A stretch of 64,000 bases of DNA from Adhaeribacter aerolatus (GCF_007991635.1 NZ_BJYS01000018.1:82286-146285), one strand, 5' to 3'; positions 1-8,763 are shown, numbered from the stretch's first letter. Numbers and translations are program-made. Notes: generated by a model from the letters alone, not told the origin.

Positions 1-1288
1 GTTCCGGGTTACGCTTGTGCCAGCCGAAATGCGCTGCGCCCTTGGCGTAGCATTCTTTTAACGATTTACTCGACCAAGGCAAATTTTTCTCCGGGTCAGA
101 ATCAGCGTGGTTGCGTCGCCGCAGTTCCAGCGGGTCCATCTGTAAGGCGTAAGCCAGTTCGTCCATCGCCGATTCCAAAGCATAAACACCGGTTACTTCG
201 CCGGGGCCGCGCATCCAGGTGGGCGTATTTACATCCAGGTTAACCAACCGGTAGCGGGTACTTACGTGGGGACAGTCGTAAAGCATCCGGGTAGCCAGAA
301 TGGTTCTTTCGGTATGTTCTTCGTAAGTCGAAGTGTGGGCAACCGCTTCGTGGGTAATGGTCGTTAGCTTCCCGTCTTTCGTAGCGCCCATGGTTATATG
401 CTGAATGGTTTCGGGCCGGGAACCTACGGAGGTAAACATTAATTCGCGCGGCAGCACCAGCTTTACCGGACGTTGCACTTTTTTGGCCGCCAGGGTAGCA
501 GCCATTACGTGCGGCCACACCCGAATGCCCGAACCAAAGGCACCGCCAATAAATTTCGCCTGCACTTTTACATTTTCCAAAGGCAACTTAAAAGCCCGGG
601 CTAAATTGCCTTGGGTGCCTTTTATTACCTGGGTTTTATCGTACAGGGTTAATTTATCCGGGGCCTCCCAATGGGCAATAATAGCGTGCGGCTCCAACGG
701 GTTGTGGTGTTCGGTAGGAATTTTGTAAGTAGCTTCAATTTTTACGGCGGCGGTATTTAATTCTTCGGGGTTGCCCCGGTCGTAATCGTGGTACCTGGAA
801 TTTTTATCGCGTTGCACATTGGCGGGTAAAGCCGCCCGGGACAAGTTGGCTTCTAAATTGGTCTGGTGTGGTTCTTTTTCGTACTGCACTTTAACCAGTG
901 AGGCCGCAAATTCTGCCCGCTGCCAGGTATCAGCTACTATCACAGCTACCGGTTGCCCGCTGAAATAAATTAAATTATCGTGGAATACCCGCAACGGAGT
1001 GCCCAAAGTAGCGCGTTGCGGCATGGCTGGCGAAGAACCATAAGCCGGTACCCCCGGCGAATTTACATGACTGATTACCGCCAGTACGCCCGGTGCCTGT
1101 TCGGCCAGTTTGCTGTCCAGAGAAGTAATACGGCCTTTGGCAATGGTGCTGGTAACCAAGACGGCGTGGGTTACATTCGGTAACTGGTATTCGGCCGCAT
1201 AAGTAGCGGCTCCGGTTACTTTCAAACGTCCGTCTACCCGGTCTAAGGAATTATCGTTATTATCCTGGTCGAAAAATGCTTTTTCCAT
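1..1288 (-). CDS. paoC: Aldehyde oxidoreductase / xanthine dehydrogenase family molybdenum-binding subunit, partial (C-terminus outside window)
   Basis: The frame is open from an ATG at 1286-1288 to the window edge and gives about 429 N-terminal residues of a protein that normally exceeds 700. The translation carries the hammerhead domain (VDGRLKVTGAATYAAEY near the N-terminus, then GVPAYG, SGQPVAVVIADT) followed by the start of the molybdopterin-binding domain (GGAFGSGIRVWPHV, RGPGEVTGVYALESAMDELA). Family knowledge: this subunit binds Mo-molybdopterin cytosine dinucleotide and oxidises aldehydes or N-heterocycles. It is the last visible gene of a FeS-FAD-Mo operon and begins 10 bp after the FAD-subunit stop. 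The PaoC assignment comes from the partner subunits; substrate is not deducible. The C-terminal half with the catalytic Glu lies off the window. Confidence 0.88.
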   Translation of the reverse strand, partial: MEKAFFDQDNNDNSLDRVDGRLKVTGAATYAAEYQLPNVTHAVLVTSTIAKGRITSLDSKLAEQAPGVLAVISHVNSPGVPAYGSSPAMPQRATLGTPLRVFHDNLIYFSGQPVAVIVADTWQRAEFAASLVKVQYEKEPHQTNLEANLSRAALPANVQRDKNSRYHDYDRGNPEELNTAAVKIEATYKIPTEHHNPLEPHAIIAHWEAPDKLTLYDKTQVIKGTQGNLARAFKLPLENVKVQAKFIGGAFGSGIRVWPHVMAATLAAKKVQRPVKLVLPRELMFTSVGSRPETIQHITMGATKDGKLTTITHEAVAHTSTYEEHTERTILATRMLYDCPHVSTRYRLVNLDVNTPTWMRGPGEVTGVYALESAMDELAYALQMDPLELRRRNHADSDPEKNLPWSSKSLKECYAKGAAHFGWHKRNPE

Positions 1289-1298
1289 AGACGATTGT

Positions 1299-2282
1299 TT
1301 ATGCGATACCTGCGGCGGCTTTTAAAGCCGCTGCTATGCTATTAGGCGCTAATTTTAATTTATAAGCATTGTGGTTAAACGCCTTGGCGCCCTGCATGGC
1401 TAGCTCCGCCGCACTCCGGAAATTAGCTTCCGAAACCGGCTTTCCTTCTAAAAACTTTTCAGCTTCAAATAAACGCCAGGGTTTATGTGCTACACCGCCC
1501 ATCGCTATTCTGGCAGCCGTAATTATATTTTTATCTGTAGCCAATGCCGCCGCTACAGATACCAGGGCAAAAGCGTAGGAGGCCCGGTCGCGAGCTTTTA
1601 AATAATGCACTTTTTGGGCAAAAGGCTTATCAGGAATATCAATAGCCAGAATCAGTTCGTTTCTTTCCAGGATGGTATCTTTTTCGGGTTGGTCACCGGG
1701 CAGGCGGTGCAGGTCGGTGAATAATATTTGGCGCTCGCCTTGGGGGCCGGCCACTACTACCGTTGCATCCAGGGCCGCTAAGGCCACACTCATGTCGCTG
1801 GGGTGTACGGCTATGCATTTATCGCTGAACCCAAAAATAGCGTGCATCCGGTTAAATCCTGCCAGGGCACCGCAGCCCGAACCTGGTTCGCGTTTGTTGC
1901 AGGGCAGGGCAATATCGTAAAAATAAGGACAGCGGGTGCGTTGCAAAATATTGCCGCCCATGGTAGCCATATTCCGTAACTGCCCCGAAGCGCCCGCTTC
2001 CAAGGCCTGGACCAGCAAAGGTTGTTTTTCCCGTACAAGTTTATCCTGGGCTACTTCGCTGTTCAGGGCTAAAGCGCCAATCCGCAGGCCATTGTTGTTA
2101 AACTCAATTTTTTTCAGGGGCAGCTTATTAATATCTACCAGTTTTTCCGGCGCTGCCAGGCCGCGTTTCATTAAATCAAGTAAGTTGGTGCCGCCTGCAA
2201 TAAACATCGCTTTGGCGTCTTTGGTCAGGGCATCAATGGCAGCCTTTTGTTTCGCGGGTTGTATGTACTGGAACTGGTTCAT
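1299..2282 (-). CDS. paoB: Aldehyde oxidoreductase FAD-binding subunit with an extra Fe-S loop (PaoB/YagS type)
   Basis: This is a 327-aa CO dehydrogenase flavoprotein-type subunit. The FAD-binding signatures are FIAGGTNLLDLMK (residues 28-39) and ATMGGN (106-111). Directly after it comes a Cys-rich insertion, RTRCPYFYD...PCNKREPGSGCGAL, with Cys118, 128 and 137 and a further Cys156. This loop matches the [4Fe-4S]-binding insertion known from E. coli PaoB, which most family members lack. The subunit passes electrons between the molybdenum/FeS centres and FAD. Its ATG overlaps the stop of the upstream FeS subunit by 4 bp (ATGA), so the two are translationally coupled. No signal peptide is seen, consistent with export as a complex through the FeS subunit. 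Confidence 0.9.
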   Translation of the reverse strand: MNQFQYIQPAKQKAAIDALTKDAKAMFIAGGTNLLDLMKRGLAAPEKLVDINKLPLKKIEFNNNGLRIGALALNSEVAQDKLVREKQPLLVQALEAGASGQLRNMATMGGNILQRTRCPYFYDIALPCNKREPGSGCGALAGFNRMHAIFGFSDKCIAVHPSDMSVALAALDATVVVAGPQGERQILFTDLHRLPGDQPEKDTILERNELILAIDIPDKPFAQKVHYLKARDRASYAFALVSVAAALATDKNIITAARIAMGGVAHKPWRLFEAEKFLEGKPVSEANFRSAAELAMQGAKAFNHNAYKLKLAPNSIAAALKAAAGIA

Positions 2283-2929
2283 ACCTTTTGCCCGCTTTGG
2301 TTAACTTCCATAATGGCATTTACAATATTGGGGTAAGCACCGCACCGGCAAATATTACCACTCATATATTCCCTGATTTCTGGCTCCGAACCAGCCTGGC
2401 CCTCCCGAATGCAAGCGACTGCCGACATTATCTGACCGGGGGTGCAATAACCGCATTGCAGGCCATCGTGTTTAATAAAGGCTTCCTGTAACGGGTGCAG
2501 TTTCTCGCCATCGGCTAATCCTTCGATGGTGGTTATTTTGCGTCCATTCTGCATAACGGCCAACGACAAGCAGGAAAGTACCCGCTTCCCATCTACGTGT
2601 ACTGTGCAGGCGCCGCATTGGCCGTAGTCGCAGCCTTTTTTGGTGCCGGTTAATTTTAAATCTTCGCGCAATAAATCCAGCAGCGTAACCCGCGGCTCTA
2701 CGGCCAGCTTGTGCCGGGTGCCGTTTACGTGAAGGGTAATTTTTACTTTCTCAAAAGCTGCAGTCACTTGGTCTTCCATTTCAGCGGCTTTAAGTACCGG
2801 AGGAGGTGTAAGCGCCAAGGCCACCAGGGCCGAGGATTTTTTCAGAAAAGTGCGCCTTGCTTTGTTAGGAGCGAAACTGCCCGGTTCTGTTGATTCATCC
2901 ACCCCATCGGTTTTTTTATTTCTTGCCAT
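2279..2929 (-). CDS. paoA: Aldehyde oxidoreductase 2Fe-2S subunit with Tat signal (PaoA/YagT type)
   Basis: The 216-aa protein opens with a twin-arginine signal: Arg25-Arg26 in RRTFLKK, a hydrophobic stretch, and a likely cleavage region near Ala48-Ala49. The mature part is a plant-type [2Fe-2S] domain (Cys100, 105, 108, 120) followed by the second [2Fe-2S]-binding helical domain (Cys159, 162, 194, 196 in CGYC and CRC). This two-domain layout is standard for the small subunit of xanthine dehydrogenase-family enzymes. The Tat signal implies that the folded complex is exported to the periplasm, as for E. coli PaoABC. It is the first gene of the operon, and a 118-bp gap separates it from a divergent acetyltransferase gene, so a promoter probably lies there. 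Confidence 0.93.
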   Translation of the reverse strand: MARNKKTDGVDESTEPGSFAPNKARRTFLKKSSALVALALTPPPVLKAAEMEDQVTAAFEKVKITLHVNGTRHKLAVEPRVTLLDLLREDLKLTGTKKGCDYGQCGACTVHVDGKRVLSCLSLAVMQNGRKITTIEGLADGEKLHPLQEAFIKHDGLQCGYCTPGQIMSAVACIREGQAGSEPEIREYMSGNICRCGAYPNIVNAIMEVNQSGQKV

Positions 2930-3047
2930 AAAAATATTAATTCGGAAAATATTAGTCTGACGCTAATAGCGTGAGCGGACTAGTAAATTTAAGTAACGAA
3001 ATTTTAATATTATTGCCTACTTTATTCCGAATCAAATCGCAGAAATA

Positions 3048-3455
3048 ATGATCCGCTACCAACAAGGCAATAATTTGAACCTGGATGCTATAATTGAGCT
3101 TTACCGGGCATCTACTTTAGGCGAACGCCGGCCCGTTGAGGACCGGGAGCGCATGGCGGCCATGCTGCAACATGCGAATCTGGTAATAACAGCTTGGGAC
3201 GGCGAAAAACTGGTTGGTATTGCCAGGGCATTAACCGATTTTGTGTATACTACGTATCTGTCGGACTTGGCCGTGCACCAGGCTTACCAAAAACAGGGAA
3301 TCGGCAAAGAACTCATCCGGCGTACCAAAGCGGCCACCGATCCGCGGGCCAGCTTAACTTTGCTGGCTGCTCCGGCTGCCCAGGAATATTATCCGCACAT
3401 TGGCTTTACCCATATGCCGCAATGCTGGCGAATTAATGCCGGCGAAAATATATAA
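3048..3455 (+). CDS. GNAT family N-acetyltransferase
   Basis: The 135-aa product fits a single GNAT fold. The acetyl-CoA pyrophosphate loop (motif A) is the QKQGIGKEL stretch after the strand YLSDLAVHQAY, and motif B is the ASLTLLAAPAAQEYYPHIGF region. The size is normal for a minimal GNAT enzyme acting on a small molecule or a protein N-terminus; the substrate cannot be deduced. It is transcribed divergently from the paoABC-type operon and followed by a 250-bp gap, so it is probably monocistronic. Confidence 0.88.
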   Translation: MIRYQQGNNLNLDAIIELYRASTLGERRPVEDRERMAAMLQHANLVITAWDGEKLVGIARALTDFVYTTYLSDLAVHQAYQKQGIGKELIRRTKAATDPRASLTLLAAPAAQEYYPHIGFTHMPQCWRINAGENI

Positions 3456-3702
3456 GTTTATAAGTTCAGATAATTAGATAAGGATGCCTGTTTAACTCGT
3501 AGCTTTTTTCTTTAAGTTATAGAGTTCATCAGCACCGGCGCTACCATGTAGGTTGATAACTATAGACAACAGAAAATTGGATGTAATCCGTTTTCCCGGT
3601 TCATCAGCCCAACTATTTACAGAATTTGGTATATGCATAAAATGCGCGGTTAAAACTTGCTTTACTCCTGTTTTGCTTGCAAATTTGGTTAAATTCCAGG
3701 TT

Positions 3703-4008
3703 ATGGCCTCAACCTTTAAATCATCTAAGAAATGTCCGCATTGTGGCGAGTGGTCGGAGTGGAACCAGCAACCCACCGATACTTGCCAGTTTTGCGGCGC
3801 TTTGCTGGATGACAGAACGTTGCTCAGAGAAGCGGCGCGGGAATTGGAGCGGAAAAAAAAGAATCGAATAGAAATTGATATCATTGAGATTTATCCCACG
3901 GATTCCCTGCCCGTCAAAATTGGCAAACGGCTTATTCAGGCCGTTCAGATTTCATTTATAGGCATTGTTTCTTTTATTATCTGGTTTCTGACCATGCTTG
4001 CCGGCTAA
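3703..4008 (+). CDS. Small zinc-ribbon membrane protein
   Basis: The product has 101 residues if translation starts at the ATG at 3703. The frame stays open to 3553, but the upstream part reads like non-coding sequence, so the later start is preferred. The N-terminus has a zinc-ribbon pattern with two CxxC knuckles (KCPHCGEW and TCQFCGAL). A charged linker (RELERKKKNR) follows, then one C-terminal membrane helix (about 25 residues ending at LTMLAG). This gives a cytosolic zinc knuckle tethered to the membrane. The stop overlaps the ATG of the next gene by one base (TAATG), so the two are probably co-translated. Function unknown. Confidence 0.75.
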   Translation: MASTFKSSKKCPHCGEWSEWNQQPTDTCQFCGALLDDRTLLREAARELERKKKNRIEIDIIEIYPTDSLPVKIGKRLIQAVQISFIGIVSFIIWFLTMLAG

Positions 4009-4382
4009 TGAAACTGCTTCGCAGGCCTTTTTTTCTGGTGGCAGCCGGCCTGTATCTGGTAAACCGGTACCTGCTGGCGCACCTGGACTTAACATCTTAC
4101 AAAGTTCCTTACCTGAACGATGTGCTTTGCCTGCCGGTGGTTTTAACCTTAGCCTTATGGCTGCAGCAAAAGCTTTTTCCGCGTACCGCCCGCTCCCGCC
4201 TGAATGGGGTGCAGGTTGTTTTTACAGTTATTTATTTCTCCGTTTTTTTTGAAGGAATATTACCCACTTTTTCGAAGCGATATACCCGCGATTATTGGGA
4301 TATCTTGGCGTATGTGACAGGGGGCTTTATTTATTATTGGTTCCTCAATCCTAAAAGAGAATCGCTGCCAAAACCCCAATAG
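4008..4382 (+). CDS. Small multi-spanning membrane protein of unknown function
   Basis: The 124-aa protein has about four hydrophobic segments: the N-terminal FFLVAAGLYLVNRYLLA, a segment around LCLPVVLTLALWL, one around VVFTVIYFSVFFEGIL, and a last one at DILAYVTGGFIYYWFL. It ends in a short basic tail. Polar motifs between helices include SKRYTRDYWD. The gene shares one base with the stop of the zinc-ribbon protein upstream, so the pair is an operon. Proteins of this size and layout are common in Bacteroidota as uncharacterised inner-membrane proteins. No enzymatic signature was recognised. Confidence 0.72.
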   Translation: MKLLRRPFFLVAAGLYLVNRYLLAHLDLTSYKVPYLNDVLCLPVVLTLALWLQQKLFPRTARSRLNGVQVVFTVIYFSVFFEGILPTFSKRYTRDYWDILAYVTGGFIYYWFLNPKRESLPKPQ

Positions 4383-4399
4383 ATTAATATTTATTTACC

Positions 4400-4951
4400 T
4401 TGACGAACGTACATCAATTACTTTCTGTGAAGCCAAATATACCGGTCCGGACGGCTACTAGCCAGGATAATATTTTATTGGCCCGGCAGGGTTTGGAAAC
4501 TTTTGAACAGGCCTTTGCGGCGCAGAATACGCCAGAAGATATGGCGGCCTACCTGGCGGGTACTTTTAGCCCGGAACTGCAAGCCGCTGAGCTAGCCGAC
4601 CCGCATAACTTGTTCTGGCTGATTTATACCACTGAAGTACCGGTGGGTTATGTAAAAATATCCACCGGCGCGGCTGCAGCTTGCCTGACACAAGTAAAAG
4701 CCCTTAAAATAGCCCGGTTTTATTTATTACAAGTCTGCTGCAGTCAGGGAATCGGGTCTGCTGTGCTCCGCCAGGTTCAGCATTATGCCCGGAAAAATGG
4801 CTTCGCTTCCGTTTGGTTAACCGTTTGGGAACATAATCCTGCCGCATTGGCGCTTTACCAGAAGCTCGGTTTCAAAATGGTAGGCGACGAAGATTTCGTG
4901 CTGGGTCAGGATGTGCAGCACGATTTTGTTATGGATAAAAAATTAATTTAA
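4400..4951 (+). CDS. GNAT family N-acetyltransferase
   Basis: The 183-aa GNAT protein carries motif A in the form CCSQGIGSAVLRQ and motif B in SVWLTVWEHNPAALALYQKLGFKMVG, the classical NPAALALYxKLGF signature of RimI-like enzymes. No ATG fits the N-terminus. Translation must start at TTG 4400 or GTG 4427 (SVKPNIPVRTATSQD); the latter places the first GNAT strand close to the N-terminus. It starts 17 bp after the preceding membrane-protein gene and may be the third gene of that operon. The target is unknown. Confidence 0.87.
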   Translation: MTNVHQLLSVKPNIPVRTATSQDNILLARQGLETFEQAFAAQNTPEDMAAYLAGTFSPELQAAELADPHNLFWLIYTTEVPVGYVKISTGAAAACLTQVKALKIARFYLLQVCCSQGIGSAVLRQVQHYARKNGFASVWLTVWEHNPAALALYQKLGFKMVGDEDFVLGQDVQHDFVMDKKLI

Positions 4952-5295
4952 AGTAGAATAATTGTCTAACATTAATTCTATATTTAATCAATAATGATCG
5001 TATTAAATGAAGAAGACATAATGCTGTTCCTAAACAGTTTACAAAGTTTTGAATAGGTAATTATCTTAATACTTTTTATACTGTGCGAAGCAATTTTAAA
5101 GGCAATACGAATAAAATTGCCTGGTTATAGGTCGTTACTCTCATTCTAAATCCTTTAATCGGCCCAAACCAGAAATTAAAAGCTTCGGAAAAAGATTTCT
5201 AAATAATTACCTGGCGCGGCTAAATTGGGGGATGCATTTATTCTCGTGGCTTTTGGAAAGAGACATCTGTACCAACTTAATTGTTAAAACTTTAA
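4952..5295. other. AT-rich intergenic spacer, 344 bp
   Basis: The spacer is AT-rich. It holds a 20-codon ATG-initiated micro-ORF at about 4993-5055 with no recognisable product, and no hairpin of terminator quality. It presumably contains the promoter of the PLDc_N-type small membrane protein gene. Confidence 0.5.
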
Positions 5296-5538
5296 ATGTG
5301 TTTTATGCTTTTATTTATAGGTGGTCTTGGCTTAGTTGAAGTACTAATTATTTTATTGTTTACCATATTCCCGTTATTCCTGTTAATCTGGGCCTTGGTT
5401 GATATTATCCGGAGTGAGTTTAAGGATAGCGTTACCAAGCTGATTTGGGTGATTGTGGTAATTTTTGTGCCATTTGCCGGCCCGCTTTTATACCTCATCC
5501 TCCGGAAAGGCCAAAAGGCAAAACATAATAATATCTAA
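5296..5538 (+). CDS. PLDc_N-domain small membrane protein
   Basis: The 80-aa protein has two membrane helices separated by the signature WALVDIIRSEFKDSVTKLIWVIVVIFVPFAGPLLYLILRK region. That layout matches the phospholipase D N-terminal domain (PLDc_N, also in bacteriocin-immunity-like small proteins) that occurs alone in many Bacteroidota. No PLD catalytic HKD motif is present, so it is not an enzyme by itself. A second in-frame ATG at 5305 could be the true start. It converges with the radical SAM gene, with only 9 bp between the stop codons. Confidence 0.8.
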   Translation: MCFMLLFIGGLGLVEVLIILLFTIFPLFLLIWALVDIIRSEFKDSVTKLIWVIVVIFVPFAGPLLYLILRKGQKAKHNNI

Positions 5539-5547
5539 TCCTTTTAC

Positions 5548-7782
5548 TTAAAAAAGCAGCAAACCTTTCTCGCGCAGCAACAGCCATTCCGGAGAAATCA
5601 GGAATTGCGAAAACGGCATTCCCGCTTCCGCTGGAAAACTAGCTTCCAAATCTTTCAACAGCAGTTTGGTTTCGTAATCGTGGTGCAGTTGGGTAAGCGT
5701 TTGCTGCAACCAATTACCTATGGCGGGGTTGGTTTTAATTTGAAAATCCTCGGATTTCTCGTAAAACGTAAGTACCGCGCGGGAAATATTTTTGCCTTTC
5801 TTCGTTACTGTAATTTCTTCTAAATCGGGGGCATTACCCAGCCAGAACACCCGTAGGTTACGTTTTTCGTTGTCGGGCTTGGCAGGGGCATTAATGGCTT
5901 GCGCAATCAGGTGGCGTGGGAGCGAGGGCCGGGGCACTTTCGTATCGAACCAGAATTGCAGCGGTTCTTCCAGTCCGATGCCGTGCATGTAATTATAAAT
6001 AGATTTAGATAAGCCCTGGGCAAATAATTCGTGATCGGCGCCCTGCGGATCATCGTGCCACAAGTCATTATCAGCAAAATTACCGGCGGGCGGTCCAACT
6101 TTTACCACGCCGTATTTCTCCGGATTTTTGCCTACGGGGCTATGCGCCGTCATTGAAAAGCGGTGCCAGAAACCCGACTGAATAACGTTGCTTTCGAATA
6201 ATTGCCGTACTACTTCCAGCGAATCGATGGTTTCCTGGACGGTTTGGGTGGGGAAACCGTACATGAGGTACGCGTGCACCATAATGCCGGCATTGGTAAA
6301 ACCTTCGGTTACGCGGGCTACTTGGGCAATGGTAACGCCTTTCTCCATTTTGGCCAGCAACCTATCCGAAGCTACTTCCAAGCCACCCGACACCGCAATA
6401 CAACCCGACGCCGCCAGTAAGCGGCAGATATCGGGCGTAAAAGTTTTCTCGAACCGAATATTGCCCCACCAGGTTATTTTTACGTTGCGGCGCAGCAATT
6501 CAATGGCTAAATCGCGGAGCGCGAGTGGGGGAGCGGCCTCATCTACAAAATGAAAGCCTGTCTGACCAGTTTGGGCCACAATTGCCTGGATGCGGTCCAC
6601 CAATAAAGTAGCCGGCGCGGTTTCGTAGCGGGAGATATAATCGAGGGTAATGTCGCAGAAAGAGCAGCGTTTCCAGTAGCAGCCGTGGGCTACGGTTAAT
6701 TTGTTCCAGCGGCCGTCGCTCCAGAGCCGGTGCATGGGATTAGTCACTTCTATTACCGATAAATATTCGGTTAAAGGCAAATCGCTGTAATCAGGCGTAC
6801 CTACTTCGGTATGCAGAATATTGGCATCGGTGCAGCCGTTCTGGTAAACTACCTCACCGTTTTGGCGCATAAAGGTGCGCTGCAATTGTTCGGCTGCACA
6901 CAGATTTTGCCAATATTCTAATATTTTCAGCCACGGGCCTTCGCCATCGTCGAGTGTAACAAAATCGATATAATTAAATAGCCGTGGCTCATTTAAGCTG
7001 CGCAGTTCAGTATTGGGATAGCCACCGCCCATCAGGGTTTTTATCTCGGGATTATGAGCTTTGGCAAATTGGGCCAGTCGCAAAGCTCCGTACAAATTAC
7101 CCGGAAAAGGTACCGAAAAACCAATTAAATCCGGTTTTACTTCAGTAAGCTTTTTGGCCAATAATTCCAGCAACATTTGGTCTACCAGGTTAGGCGTTTC
7201 CTGTAGCGCATTTTCTAACGGGTCGAAAGAAGTGGCTGATAAAGCTAATTTTTCAGCGTAGCGGCTGAAACCGAAATATGGGCAAACGGTTTCTTTAATT
7301 AAATCGGCTAAGTCTTCTAAATACAAAGTAGCTAAGTGCCGGGCGCGGTCCGTGATACCCATGTTGCCAAAGGCGTATTCCAGATCGGCAAGCTGATCGA
7401 AACGTGAACCTTCGGGCAGAAAACCGTTGTAGCAAATTTGCTGCGCCAGCGTAGTGTCTTTGTTTTGCAGAAACCGGATTACGGGTTCGATGGTCTCTAA
7501 ATAATAAGGCCGCAGTCGCAGGATGCGTTTGTTGTTAGCGGATATTTTACCGTTAGCCGTAGCAGCTTCGTCAAAAATCCGGGTAAGGCCGGAGCGGCAA
7601 AACATCTTTAAAACCAGTTCAATCCCAAAATCAGCCTGGTGTACGATATACCCTTGCTTGCCCAGAAAACCTGTGAGATAAGCCGTAGCCGGATAAGGTG
7701 TATTTAGCTGCGTCAGCGGCGGGGTAATAAGCAGGATAGCCGGTTTTTTCAAAAGAATGGATTTGCGTTGGAGATAGAACAA
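5548..7782 (-). CDS. B12-binding-domain radical SAM protein with CX4CX2C cluster motif
   Basis: The 744-aa protein has an N-terminal cobalamin-binding-like region (residues 15-330; LLITPPLTQLNTPYPATAYLTGFL, GFSVPFPGNLYGALRLAQFAK, LMGGGYPN, DDGEGP) and a radical SAM core from about residue 360. The [4Fe-4S]-binding cysteines are Cys368, Cys373 and Cys376 in GCYWKRCSFC, a CX4CX2C spacing instead of the usual CX3CX2C. Later core motifs are FHFVDEAAPP, WWGNIRF and SGGLEVAS, with YLMYGFPTQT after. The first start is TTG at 7782; TTG at 7752 (KKPAILLITPP) is an equally good start, and no ATG is available. The B12-radical SAM class is known for methyl transfer or rearrangement chemistry; the substrate is not known. 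The gene stands alone. Confidence 0.85.
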   Translation of the reverse strand: MFYLQRKSILLKKPAILLITPPLTQLNTPYPATAYLTGFLGKQGYIVHQADFGIELVLKMFCRSGLTRIFDEAATANGKISANNKRILRLRPYYLETIEPVIRFLQNKDTTLAQQICYNGFLPEGSRFDQLADLEYAFGNMGITDRARHLATLYLEDLADLIKETVCPYFGFSRYAEKLALSATSFDPLENALQETPNLVDQMLLELLAKKLTEVKPDLIGFSVPFPGNLYGALRLAQFAKAHNPEIKTLMGGGYPNTELRSLNEPRLFNYIDFVTLDDGEGPWLKILEYWQNLCAAEQLQRTFMRQNGEVVYQNGCTDANILHTEVGTPDYSDLPLTEYLSVIEVTNPMHRLWSDGRWNKLTVAHGCYWKRCSFCDITLDYISRYETAPATLLVDRIQAIVAQTGQTGFHFVDEAAPPLALRDLAIELLRRNVKITWWGNIRFEKTFTPDICRLLAASGCIAVSGGLEVASDRLLAKMEKGVTIAQVARVTEGFTNAGIMVHAYLMYGFPTQTVQETIDSLEVVRQLFESNVIQSGFWHRFSMTAHSPVGKNPEKYGVVKVGPPAGNFADNDLWHDDPQGADHELFAQGLSKSIYNYMHGIGLEEPLQFWFDTKVPRPSLPRHLIAQAINAPAKPDNEKRNLRVFWLGNAPDLEEITVTKKGKNISRAVLTFYEKSEDFQIKTNPAIGNWLQQTLTQLHHDYETKLLLKDLEASFPAEAGMPFSQFLISPEWLLLREKGLLLF

Positions 7783-8147
7783 ACGCTTCGTAACAGAAGT
7801 TTATTTGGGGCAAAATTAGCCCTTATATCTTTATTCTGAAAATATGATTTAAGCACCTCTTTACGAAGGTGGGCAAGGTAGCAGGTAGTGACACAGCGTT
7901 TCGGCAGTAATTTGGTTAAGCTTTTTCCTAATGCATCGTTGTTTAAACCGTAACCGCTAAATTATTCAAACTGCATTTGTATTTATCCCGAAGTAAATGC
8001 TGGGCGATAATTATTAATAGTTTTTTATACTTAGCTGGCTTTAGGATAATACTGAAATTGCCTATTAAACACGTAAATCGGGCTTCCAGACGCATCATTT
8101 CCGGGCATTTTAAGTTAAATTAATATAAAACATTTTTACCAATAAGC
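7783..8147. other. Intergenic spacer between divergent genes, 365 bp
   Basis: The spacer lies between divergently transcribed genes and should carry both promoters. No coding signal, repeat or stable hairpin was recognised in it. Confidence 0.5.
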
Positions 8148-8345
8148 GTGGAATCTCAGGAAACAAGTGCCAAAATGAAGTGGCTTTTTAGCCGGTCCGA
8201 TTTAAGTAAGTATGACATTACCGAATGCCTGGATATTCTAAGGTATCTTCAGACTTTCGACAAGGCAGAATTAAAAACAGAAGAATTTAAAAAATTTAGC
8301 TATCAGCTGGAGTGCCGCATTAAAAGTCTGGTACTGCAAAAATAA
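8148..8345 (+). CDS. Small hypothetical protein
   Basis: The 65-aa protein is rich in Lys, Glu and Leu and predicted helical (SKYDITECLDILRYLQTFDKAELKTEEFKKFSYQLECRIKSL). It starts at GTG 8148, or at ATG 8175 nine residues later, where MKWLFSRSDLSKYD would be the N-terminus. No family was recognised. The codon pattern and ordered helical periodicity favour a real gene, but support is limited to that. It precedes another small gene on the same strand by 109 bp. Confidence 0.45.
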   Translation: MESQETSAKMKWLFSRSDLSKYDITECLDILRYLQTFDKAELKTEEFKKFSYQLECRIKSLVLQK

Positions 8346-8454
8346 TATGCCAGATCAATTCCAGGCCACTTTATAATATAATGTTTAAGGGATTTCCAAA
8401 GCAGCTAGTATAAACGATTTGGTAAATAGATTTCAAGGTTAAGGGGGAATAAAG

Positions 8455-8730
8455 ATGAAGGAGAAATACCAAAAGCTAATCAGGAATTTACGGTTTTACC
8501 GCGATAATCTGGCCTGGTTTGAGCAGCAGTACCAAGGTAAATATTTGCTTATTTGGGAAGAGATGTTGGCCGGAATTTATACTTCCTACGAAGAAGCGTT
8601 GGTGGAGGCTAATGGTGAATTTGAACCGGGAACTTATTTATTAAAGCATTGCCTTGCAGAGTCTATAGACCCCAAAAAATATGCTGCTAAAAACGGAATA
8701 TTTCAGGCTATTCCTAACGCTCAGGCCTAA
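8455..8730 (+). CDS. DUF5678-like small protein
   Basis: The 91-aa product begins at an ATG preceded by a purine-rich AAGGGGGAATAAAG, an unusually clear Shine-Dalgarno-like stretch for this phylum. The pattern YRDNLAWFEQQYQGKYLLIWEEMLAGIYTSYEEALVEA resembles DUF5678: a helix, then a GKYxxI strand, then a helix introduced by xxTSxEEA. DUF5678 proteins are short and of unknown function. A perfect 12-bp hairpin just downstream probably terminates the transcript. Confidence 0.65.
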   Translation: MKEKYQKLIRNLRFYRDNLAWFEQQYQGKYLLIWEEMLAGIYTSYEEALVEANGEFEPGTYLLKHCLAESIDPKKYAAKNGIFQAIPNAQA

Positions 8731-8763
8731 TTGCAGATTAAAAAAATACTTCCGAAATAAATT

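Noticed and set aside
1369..2304. Several plus-strand open frames across the PaoB/PaoA genes, and similar antisense frames throughout the window
   Set aside because: Antisense shadows of real genes; no independent coding signal.
4993..5055. 20-codon ATG micro-ORF
   Set aside because: Too short and without downstream coupling or hydrophobic segment to support it.
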